NCBI GenBank assembly: GCA_043719475.1
Contig: JAYSTS010000010.1
Location: 1-8,414, forward strand
Length of the DNA: 8,414 bases
Direction: 5' to 3'
Origin: SYFY01 sp043719475
GTDB lineage: Bacteria > Pseudomonadota > Gammaproteobacteria > Pseudomonadales > Azotimanducaceae
Shown one piece after another: positions 1-4,941 of the stretch. The notes under the pieces are model-generated. The model made no database searches, was not told the origin of the DNA, and saw nothing but the letters and a program-made list of their open reading frames with translations. The translations under genes and the position numbers were made by a program. The first letter of the stretch is position 1; the number at the start of each line of letters is the position of its first letter.

Positions 1-513
1 ACCCCCGCAGCCTGGCTGCTCAGCTGCGGGTAGCATGCTTGATTCAACGGTGTATCCGGCATCGAAATACCCGTGCCATCAATCAGCTTTACGCTTACGT
101 CCCTGCCAACGCCAGTGCGTCTCTGCTTGCCTACACAGATGTGCCCCGATCTCTCGCACCAGCGTACGTAGCATGGCGACAGGCAATCGAAGTCGGGCAC
201 GACAGTAACCGCCGGTTCCCACACTCTGTGGAGGTAGTCCTTCGGCTGCACGCATGGCAGCCCATTCATTGACCACGCGCTGGCACGAGTGGTCCGCGTG
301 CAGGGCTTGGGACAGAAACATCGACAGGGTAACGGTTGGCGGGTACAACCGTTCGCGATGCTCGGGCAGCAGGGCATCGATCAGCTTGCGGAAGGGGCCG
401 GCGAGCGTGTTGAAGAAATCAACGGCGCCATAGGCGTGTACCGCGCGACTCACACGCGCTTGGACCTGCTTTTTGACTTGCGACTTTGAGAACTCGTCTC
501 TACGCTTCGACAT
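1..513 (-). pseudogene. IS4-family transposase, 5' part, frameshifted and cut by the window edge
   Basis: The ATG at 513 is preceded by AAGGA with 8 bases of spacing, and the frame runs 144 codons to a stop at 79-81. The protein matches the N-terminal region of IS4-family DDE transposases (a helical segment with FFNTLAGP, then PPTVTLSMFLSQ and GYCRARLRLP). The stop is premature. Removing one base near position 93 joins GRK to VKLIDGTGISMPDTPLNQ, the typical IS4 block containing the first catalytic Asp (IDGT), and that frame stays open to position 1. The remaining DDE residues would lie off the left edge. The copy therefore looks inactive, through a one-base insertion (or two-base loss) or a sequencing error. 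Family assignment is confident; the exact IS is not recognised. Confidence 0.85.
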
Positions 514-580
514 GGTGGCTGTCCTTGTTTGCTCGGTATTGGCTTCGACAACCGGATACTAACAAGCGAGGACTGCCACC
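514..580 (-). repeat. Imperfect inverted repeat over the transposase ribosome binding site
   Basis: The arms are 514-533 and 561-580, with 16 of 20 positions complementary plus one G-U pair in RNA, and a 27-base loop. In a minus-strand transcript the 3' arm ends at the base before the transposase ATG and contains its AAGGA Shine-Dalgarno sequence. A transcript entering from outside the IS would therefore fold with the ribosome site paired. This is the known logic by which some IS elements (for example IS10 and IS50) block expression from read-through transcripts; its operation here is inferred. Confidence 0.65.
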
Positions 581-627
581 TCCTTAAAAATCAATCGCTT
601 ACCAACATCGGCTGCAAACCGACCCCG

Positions 628-1222
628 CTAAGTAAGTGCCATTGCCCTTAGAGTGGGTACGGCAAACTCGAAGATGCCAAACATAGTGCGCTTGGCGTCT
701 GCTGCAACTGAAGGACCGTTCTTGCTGTATGCAGTCTTCAACACATCGAGTACATGAATCGGGGTAATTGATTTGATAGGGAACGCAACGCGGCTGAGCA
801 TGTTCAGTCGTCGGGCCCTGGTGACTTCCTCCCAGTCTTTCATCGCCAACCACTCAATCGCCACAGCTTGGAATGTAGTAGCTTTTTGCTGATCATGCTT
901 CAAATGTTCGAGTCGACGACTGTGGGCTGGTGACTTACAAGTGATCGTGCCTTGGTGCGCTCATCACGGTCCTCAGCCAGCGTAAAGCGTCGACCTGCCC
1001 GTCGAGCAAGTCCTTCCTCCTGCGATTCTCCATTTGGGGCGTGGCCTAGTCGACAATCGCGTACGTGCTTTCCTTGAGGGTCTCACCATCAAGCAACTCG
1101 AAACGGTAACGCCAGGTTTTTACACCACTGGGTTTTATTTCCAAGTAAAGCCCTTTGCCGTCACGTAGTTTGTAGGGTTTTTCGTTGGGCTTGGCAGTAC
1201 GGCATTGGGTATCAGTCAGCAT
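628..1222 (-). pseudogene. P4-type tyrosine integrase, degraded and truncated
   Basis: The ATG at 1222 has GGAG 8 bases upstream. The first 58 codons give a typical integrase N-terminal domain (DUF4102 type): MLTDTQCRTAKP, then KLRDGKGLYLEIKPSG and KTWRYRFEL. A TAG at 1046-1048 follows AIVD, where relatives usually have Tyr. Similarity resumes in a second frame (LARRAGRRFTLAEDRDERTKA, about 1022-940) and a third (PAHSRRLEHLKHDQQ from about 930, then TFQAVAIEWLAMKDWEE, the core-binding domain, to AKRTMFGIFEFAVPTLRA near 640). So there is one nonsense change and two frameshifts. The C-terminal catalytic domain with the R-H-R-Y residues is absent, apparently cut off by the IS. In intact relatives this enzyme integrates and excises genomic islands or phages; this copy cannot. 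Confidence 0.85.
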
Positions 1223-1244
1223 CGGATAGCTCCACTCTGAAAAC

Positions 1245-1310
1245 GTACCCGGTTATTTTATACCCATCAATGTGGTCGTACCCGGTTTTGTACCCGGCCT
1301 ATACCCGGTT
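1245..1310. repeat. Direct repeats of (G/A)TACCCGGTT
   Basis: Copies begin at 1245 (GTACCCGGTT), 1278 (GTACCCGGTT), 1290 (GTACCCGG) and 1301 (ATACCCGGTT), with a weaker one at 1260 (ATACCCATCA). Spacings are 15, 18, 12 and 11 bases, and all copies face the same way just upstream of the integrase start. They look like arm-type binding sites for the integrase or a directionality factor. The repeats are seen directly; the role is inferred from position. Confidence 0.7.
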
Positions 1311-1321
1311 CAAGGTGAACC
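1307..1321. repeat. Perfect palindrome GGTTCA-AGG-TGAACC
   Basis: Six-base arms are separated by three bases, overlapping the last TACCCGGTT repeat. It could be a protein-binding site in the attachment region. No U-tract follows on either strand, so it is unlikely to be a terminator. Confidence 0.55.
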
Positions 1322-1414
1322 AACGAGAACGAACGTGGTCCTCATATACACGTATCTTATTGATAAATATTAGTTACTACGTTCACTGTGGTTCGGTTGA
1401 GTCCGACTTGAGCC

Positions 1415-2506
1415 TCAAACGTTGAATCTGAAGTGCATGACATCCCCATCCTGCACAACATATTCCTTGCCTTCCAGACGCCAACGACCCGCATCTTTTG
1501 CACCCTGCTCGCCACCAAACGTCACAAAGTCGTCATAGCCGATCACTTCGGCGCGAATGAAGCCCTTTTCAAAATCAGTGTGGATGACGGCTGCAGCTTG
1601 TGGTGCGCGCGCGCCGATCCGTACGGTCCAGGCGCGTACTTCCTTGGGTCCAGCCGTGAAGTACTGCTGCAGCCCCAACAATCGGTGTCCGGCGCGAATG
1701 ACCCGATTGAGACCAGGCTCTTCAATGCCCAGCGCGTCGAGAAATTCCTGCCGCTCTTCATCGATCAGTTCAGAAACCTCAGCTTCAATCTTGTTGCAGA
1801 TCGGAACCACCTCAGCACCTTCACTGGCAGAGATTGCGCGTACCTCATCCAGCAACGGATTGTTCTCGAAACCATCTTCCGCCACGTTGGCGATGTACAT
1901 CACCGGTTTTGCAGTAATGAGGTGAAGGTCACGCAGAAGAAGGTGTTCGTGATCATCCAGTTGCATCGTGCGGACGGCCAGTCCGCGTTCAAGCGTGTCC
2001 TGCACACGCTCGAGTAATGCGGCCAGCACTTTGGCATCCTTGTCGCCTGAATTGGCAACACGACGCGCGCGATCCTTGACCTTGGCAACGGTTTCAAGAT
2101 CCGCCAGCGCGAGTTCAGTATTGATGATCTCGATGTCGCTTTTCGGCGAGATCGCTCCAGCAACGTGAATGATGTTCTCGTCCAGGAAGCAGCGCACGAC
2201 GTGCGCGATAGCCTGAGTTTCGCGAATGTGCGCGAGAAACTGGTTACCCAGGCCTTCGCCTTGAGAAGCGCCCGCGACCAGACCAGCGATGTCCACAAAT
2301 TCCATGCTCGCGGGAATCACTTTCTGCGGTTTGACGATTGCCGCAAGTCTGTCCAGACGTGGATCAGAAACCGGGACGATTCCCGTGTTCGGATCAATGG
2401 TGCAGAAAGGGAAGTTCTCCGCTGCAATCCCCGCACGAGTCAACGCATTGAAGAGCGTGGACTTGCCGACGTTTGGAAGGCCGACGATGCCGCAGTTGAA
2501 TCCCAT
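1415..2506 (-). CDS. ychF: Ribosome-binding ATPase YchF (Obg family)
   Basis: This Obg-family P-loop protein prefers ATP to GTP, binds the ribosome, and has been linked to translation control and the oxidative stress response. The product is 363 residues, the same length as E. coli YchF. Visible motifs are the P-loop GLPNVGKST (9-17), the switch region with DIAGL (72-76), His114 in NIIHV (the catalytic His of the family), the atypical G4 motif NVAE (207-210) that explains ATP preference, and a C-terminal TGS domain (about 280-363) ending in GDVMHFRFNV. I chose the ATG at 2506 because MGFNCGIVG matches the family N-terminus and AGGA lies 9 bases upstream; an in-frame ATG at 2542 would add 12 non-conserved residues. 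It lies 66 bases after pth on the same strand, probably co-transcribed with it. No clear terminator follows. Confidence 0.97.
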   Translation of the reverse strand: MGFNCGIVGLPNVGKSTLFNALTRAGIAAENFPFCTIDPNTGIVPVSDPRLDRLAAIVKPQKVIPASMEFVDIAGLVAGASQGEGLGNQFLAHIRETQAIAHVVRCFLDENIIHVAGAISPKSDIEIINTELALADLETVAKVKDRARRVANSGDKDAKVLAALLERVQDTLERGLAVRTMQLDDHEHLLLRDLHLITAKPVMYIANVAEDGFENNPLLDEVRAISASEGAEVVPICNKIEAEVSELIDEERQEFLDALGIEEPGLNRVIRAGHRLLGLQQYFTAGPKEVRAWTVRIGARAPQAAAVIHTDFEKGFIRAEVIGYDDFVTFGGEQGAKDAGRWRLEGKEYVVQDGDVMHFRFNV

Positions 2507-2572
2507 CTCGTACTGTCCTGCAATTAGTGGTGTTATCGACACACCAGGGTGTTGGTATCGGTCTGGAAAACC

Positions 2573-3175
2573 CTACTCTGTCTTGGGCATTTGAACAGGC
2601 GCGTGAAGGAGCGTCATCGCCTTCTGCAGATCGCCAGCAAACAAGTGGGCGTACACCTGATCGTCGAAGCGCCAGGTCGCTTCGACCATTTCCAGCTCCT
2701 TGGCCGGCATTCGCTCCGAGGTGAGATAACCCACCATCTTTTCCTTGTCGCCGGGGTGTCCCACACCGATGCGTAATCGCAGAAACCCTTGATCACTCCC
2801 CAGACAGGAGATGATGCTGCGAATGCCGTTATGGCCTCCGGCGCCACCGCCTTCCTTGAGTTTCAGCACGCCCGGTTCAAAGGCAACTTCGTCATAGGCG
2901 ATGAGGATTTCACTCGTCTCCAATTTGTAGAAACGAGCCACCGCACCGACCGCTTCGCCTGACAGGTTGACGTACGTATCCGGGATGAGCAGGAAGATCT
3001 CTTCACCCTGCCAACGGCCGCGACCAACCTGACCTTTGAACTTCGAATCACTGGTCAGTCGAATGCCGGCTCGACCAGCAAGATATTCAACAAACTCGGC
3101 CCCAACATTGTGCCGCGTATGGCGATAGCGCGGACCAGGGTTACCAAGTCCGGCAATTAGACGTATCCCGGCCAT
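2573..3175 (-). CDS. pth: Peptidyl-tRNA hydrolase
   Basis: This enzyme cleaves the ester bond of peptidyl-tRNAs that drop off the ribosome, recycling tRNA; it is normally essential. The product is 200 residues (E. coli 194). The expected active-site residues are present: Asn12 in GLGNPG, His22 in TRHNVG (catalytic), Asn70 in YVNLSG, Asp95 in YDEV and Asn116 in GGHNG, followed by the conserved RLRIGVGHPGDK block (133-144). The ATG at 3175 follows an AGGTG Shine-Dalgarno sequence. It sits between rplY (116 bases upstream) and ychF (66 bases downstream), the conserved gammaproteobacterial order, so the three probably share a transcript. A GC-rich hairpin lies just ahead of its start. Confidence 0.97.
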   Translation of the reverse strand: MAGIRLIAGLGNPGPRYRHTRHNVGAEFVEYLAGRAGIRLTSDSKFKGQVGRGRWQGEEIFLLIPDTYVNLSGEAVGAVARFYKLETSEILIAYDEVAFEPGVLKLKEGGGAGGHNGIRSIISCLGSDQGFLRLRIGVGHPGDKEKMVGYLTSERMPAKELEMVEATWRFDDQVYAHLFAGDLQKAMTLLHAPVQMPKTE

Positions 3176-3195
3176 TTAGGACACCTGCTCGAAGT

Positions 3196-3221
3196 AGGGC
3201 GGGCCGCAACGAACCCGCCCT
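3196..3221 (-). promoter_or_regulatory. GC-rich stem-loop between rplY and pth
   Basis: On the minus-strand transcript AGGGCGGG pairs perfectly with CCCGCCCT around a 10-base loop, about 20 bases before the pth ATG. No U-run follows, so it is probably not a simple intrinsic terminator. It may mark an RNA processing or stability boundary between rplY and pth, or modulate pth translation. The function is inferred. Confidence 0.5.
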
Positions 3222-3225
3222 GATA

Positions 3226-3255
3226 CTTGATGGAGACAGATGCTTGAAGGAGACA
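3226..3255. repeat. Short direct repeat CTTGA(T/A)GGAGACA
   Basis: Copies at 3226-3238 and 3243-3255 are identical at 12 of 13 positions with a period of 17 bases. They lie in the untranslated rplY-pth spacer beside the GC-rich stem-loop. No function is known. Confidence 0.5.
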
Positions 3256-3291
3256 ACTGGTGCGCAAAAACACCCATTGTCCCGAGCCTCA

Positions 3292-3912
3292 TCAGGCTTT
3301 CTTCGGTTCGTCCTTCGTTTCGTCCGCAGTACCTTTGGGAGCGTGGAGGGATACCACCTGCAAGTCGTGGTCCGAGCCAAACCGCAGCTCCGGAATCGTC
3401 ACGCCTTCCGGCAACTTCAGATCGGAAAGGTGGATCGCCTTGCCCAATTCCAGATGCTCGACATCCACCTCGATGTACTCGGGGAGATTGGCCGGGAGAC
3501 AGCTGATGATGACTTCGGACAGGTTGTGCGACAGCAAACCACCGCCAATTTTCACACCAATGCACTTTTCCTCATTGAGGAAGTGCAACGGAACGTGAAC
3601 TTCGATCGCCCGGTCCGCGCTGATTCGAAAGAAGTCGATGTGCATGACCGTTTCTTTGGCCGGATGCCGCTGAATATCACGGACTACAGACTGATAACCT
3701 TTGCCTTCGACGTTCACCACGACGACCTGGGAGAAAAACGCTTCGTTCTGCAGAGCCTTGCCAAGAGCATTGGCATCCAGCAGCAGCGAGGTGGGCTCAC
3801 CTTCGCCACCATAGATGATGCCAGGCACCTTGTTGGTTTTACGCAGGCGGCGGCTCGCTCCTTTCCCTACGTCCTTGCGCAGCTCTGCGCTGATTTGAAT
3901 CTGGTTGGACAT
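3292..3912 (-). CDS. rplY: 50S ribosomal protein L25, long (CTC) form
   Basis: L25 binds 5S rRNA in the large subunit. This is the long form with an N-terminal L25 domain (about 1-95; RKDVGKGASRRLRKTNKVPG and IYGG early, then RHPAKETVMHIDFFRI) and a C-terminal CTC/TL5 beta domain (about 96-192), ending in a charged tail (DETKDEPKKA). It has 206 residues, normal for the CTC form and about twice the E. coli protein. I chose the ATG at 3912: MSNQIQISAELRKD matches the family N-terminus and GGAG lies 9 bases upstream, while an in-frame ATG at 3984 would add 24 residues running through that ribosome site. In many relatives prs lies directly upstream; here tRNA-Gln does. A hairpin precedes the ribosome site. 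Confidence 0.95.
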   Translation of the reverse strand: MSNQIQISAELRKDVGKGASRRLRKTNKVPGIIYGGEGEPTSLLLDANALGKALQNEAFFSQVVVVNVEGKGYQSVVRDIQRHPAKETVMHIDFFRISADRAIEVHVPLHFLNEEKCIGVKIGGGLLSHNLSEVIISCLPANLPEYIEVDVEHLELGKAIHLSDLKLPEGVTIPELRFGSDHDLQVVSLHAPKGTADETKDEPKKA

Positions 3913-3929
3913 GTGCTTTGACTCCAATC

Positions 3930-3949
3930 CGATACCATCGGCGGTATCG
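3930..3949 (-). promoter_or_regulatory. Leader hairpin ahead of rplY
   Basis: CGATACC and GGTATCG form a perfect 7-base-pair stem with a 6-base loop, ending 17 bases before the rplY ATG and just 5' of its GGAG. No U-run follows. It could affect translation or protect the 5' end of a processed rplY mRNA after release of the upstream tRNA. Autoregulation is possible but unsupported. Confidence 0.5.
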
Positions 3950-4056
3950 TTTTCAGTTGACGGGTATCGTCGGTGCGCGACCACACTGACAACACATAAA
4001 TGTTCACGAGGTCTTTTCTGCTAACGCAGGCCGACCAACACGAATTCAGTTCTGAT

Positions 4057-4068
4057 GCCCTTTCGGGC
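4057..4068 (-). promoter_or_regulatory. Small GNRA-type hairpin after tRNA-Gln
   Basis: On the transcript GCCC-GAAA-GGGC forms a compact stem with a GAAA tetraloop 6 bases after the tRNA CCA. It may assist 3' trailer processing. No U-run follows, so transcription probably continues toward rplY. Confidence 0.4.
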
Positions 4069-4074
4069 TGGAAT

Positions 4075-4149
4075 TGGCTGGGGCGGAAGGATTCGAACCT
4101 ACGCATGGCGGGATCAAAACCCGCTGCCTTACCACTTGGCGACGCCCCA
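4075..4149 (-). tRNA. tRNA-Gln (anticodon UUG)
   Basis: The 75-base sequence folds as a cloverleaf: acceptor TGGGGCG/CGCCCCA, three-pair D stem GCC/GGC, anticodon stem GCGGG/CCCGC around loop TTTTGAT (anticodon TTG, reading CAA), variable loop CATGC, T loop TTCGAAT, discriminator G73 and an encoded CCA. The U1-A72 pair and G73 are features of bacterial tRNA-Gln. One oddity is that the second T-stem pair (50-64) is U-U. The gene sits between lolB and rplY on the same strand as both; this tRNA commonly lies between ispE and prs in related genomes. It probably shares a transcript with rplY and is released by processing. Confidence 0.95.
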
Positions 4150-4173
4150 AAACTCAATCGTTTTCAGTCGATA

Positions 4174-4188
4174 TCCTGCATTGCAGGA
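4174..4188. repeat. Perfect palindrome TCCTGCA-N-TGCAGGA
   Basis: Seven-base arms flank a single central base, 25 bases before the tRNA-Gln 5' end and downstream of the candidate promoter. Near-perfect symmetry with so short a centre suggests a dimeric DNA-binding site more than an RNA hairpin. No regulator can be named. Confidence 0.5.
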
Positions 4189-4221
4189 GATCCTCTGTCG
4201 GTCCCGAAAAAACGGGCCGGT

Positions 4222-4250
4222 ATTGTCTGTGGGCCTCCCGTCGGTGTCAA
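4222..4250 (-). promoter_or_regulatory. Candidate sigma-70 promoter for tRNA-Gln and rplY
   Basis: On the minus strand a consensus -35 TTGACA (4250-4245) is followed by 17 bases and a -10 of GACAAT (4227-4222, 4 of 6). Transcription would start near 4215, giving a leader of about 65 bases before the tRNA. It lies downstream of the lolB stop and is the best promoter match between lolB and rplY. A tandem repeat abuts its upstream side. Confidence 0.6.
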
Positions 4251-4253
4251 ACG

Positions 4254-4277
4254 GATTACCTGAACGATTACCTGAAA
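4254..4277. repeat. Tandem 12-base repeat GATTACCTGAA(C/A)
   Basis: Two adjacent copies (4254-4265 and 4266-4277) match at 11 of 12 positions, and the block is bracketed by AAACGGAT at 4249-4256 and 4275-4282. It begins 4 bases upstream of the -35 element of the candidate tRNA-Gln promoter, so it could be an activator or operator site. Function is inferred from position only. Confidence 0.65.
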
Positions 4278-4305
4278 CGGATGACCCGCAACACATTTAC
4301 TTGAG

Positions 4306-4899
4306 CTAACTTTCGACAGGAGTCGGTCCGCCGGGTTGAACCGGCTGCACAATCAGGATGACGCGATAATCACCGTTCACCGCTGTAATTTTTCGAGGCG
4401 CCGTGGACTCGCCCTGATACGCATAGATGAGCGTCCACCCCAGCTGCACGAAACCGGTCATACGACCCACGGCGTCGACTTGAGGTTGATCCAGTGGTAT
4501 GGCCGCAATCGGCCCACCAAGCACCCACTGCGGTAGCGCTTCAAGCGGAAGATACCAGCCCAGCTGCTTCTCCATCACCCGTCGAACATTGCCCGACTCA
4601 AGCGCTTTGCCACTGGCGTCAAGAATACGCAGACGATGACCATCCCCTTCCAGAATCGTCCGGCCCTGTCCAAGCGGCCCCCAGAGTTCAATGCGATAGT
4701 GCCCGCCATCCTGATGCCACCTGAACCGCGCAGCATGCTGGCCCTGTATGGATCGAACGGCCAGTTTGCCTTCGATCGCAAAGTCGTGATCGACCTGTGG
4801 CTGCCTGTTCTGTGTCTGGCAACCTGTGAGCACCAGCAGGAAAAAGACGTTTAGAAAGAATGGCTTAGTCAGGTGGCCTCCAAGACGTTCTGCTACCAT
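4306..4899 (-). CDS. lolB: Outer-membrane lipoprotein receptor LolB
   Basis: LolB is anchored in the inner leaflet of the outer membrane, takes lipoproteins from the periplasmic carrier LolA and inserts them. The 197-residue product (E. coli 207) has a lipoprotein signal: a hydrophobic stretch FFLNVFFLLVLTGC with lipobox LTGC and lipidated Cys27. The mature part has the LolB pattern FAIEGKLAVR, RFRWHQDGGHYRIELWGPLG and YLPLEALPQWVLGGP. I chose the ATG at 4899 because GAGG lies about 9 bases upstream; an ATG at 4905 would be too close to it. The longer open frame upstream overlaps hemA and is not conserved. It is divergent from hemA with 42 bases between starts. Its usual downstream partner ispE is absent. 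Confidence 0.92.
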   Translation of the reverse strand: MVAERLGGHLTKPFFLNVFFLLVLTGCQTQNRQPQVDHDFAIEGKLAVRSIQGQHAARFRWHQDGGHYRIELWGPLGQGRTILEGDGHRLRILDASGKALESGNVRRVMEKQLGWYLPLEALPQWVLGGPIAAIPLDQPQVDAVGRMTGFVQLGWTLIYAYQGESTAPRKITAVNGDYRVILIVQPVQPGGPTPVES

Positions 4900-4941
4900 G
4901 GGCATGCACCTCGGCACGCGTGTGAATGTTACTGCTTCTAC

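Larger units (their letters stand above)
1..625 (-). mobile_element. IS4-family insertion sequence, partial; inner end approximate
   Basis: This covers the frameshifted transposase gene and its upstream region. Integrase similarity in the neighbouring pseudogene fades around 640 and the IS leader is clear by 580, so the IS end lies somewhere between about 590 and 640. I could not fix the terminal inverted repeat or a target duplication because the other end is outside the window. The right limit given is an estimate. Confidence 0.6.
1223..1414. other. Gene-free spacer resembling an integrase attachment arm
   Basis: I see no gene here. The spacer lies between the integrase start and the 3' end of ychF, where an island of this type normally has its attachment site, with the integrase reading into the island. 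It holds the TACCC repeats, the palindrome at 1307-1321 and, at 1353-1365, a 12/13 match on the plus strand to the inverted IHF consensus (YAANNNNTTGATW) within an AT-rich stretch. No core duplication can be shown because the far end of the island is not in view. No tRNA gene is present at this site. Confidence 0.4.
3946..4171. repeat. 15-base direct repeat flanking tRNA-Gln
   Basis: ATCGTTTTCAGTTGA at 3946-3960 and ATCGTTTTCAGTCGA at 4157-4171 (plus strand) are identical at 14 of 15 positions. On the transcribed strand one copy begins 22 bases before the tRNA 5' end, and the other lies just before the rplY leader hairpin. It may be a shared regulatory or processing motif, or the scar of a rearrangement. 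The repeat is seen directly; its role is unknown. Confidence 0.6.

Noticed and set aside
4..30. 8-base inverted repeat CCCGCAGC / GCTGCGGG as an IS end or terminator
   Set aside because: It lies inside transposase coding sequence (PQLSSQAAG), so codon content explains it and it is not an element end.
1245..1310. CRISPR array
   Set aside because: The repeats are about 10 bases with irregular 11-18 base spacing, far too short for CRISPR, and no cas gene is present.
1408..1418. Palindrome TTGAGCCTCAA at the ychF stop as a terminator
   Set aside because: Five-base arms with one central base cannot make a useful RNA hairpin, and no U-run follows.
1433..2017. Plus-strand 194-residue open frame opposite ychF
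   Set aside because: It is a shadow of the fully conserved ychF gene, with no recognisable protein pattern.
3244..3921. Plus-strand 225-residue open frame opposite rplY
   Set aside because: Despite its length it mirrors rplY codons and shows no family motif.
3867..4157. Minus-strand small protein spanning tRNA-Gln and the rplY leader
   Set aside because: It runs through a tRNA gene, with no ribosome site or family similarity.
4202..4221. CCCG-T6-CGGG after the -10 as an intrinsic terminator of lolB
   Set aside because: The T-run is in the loop, not after the stem, and the stem is only about 4 pairs.
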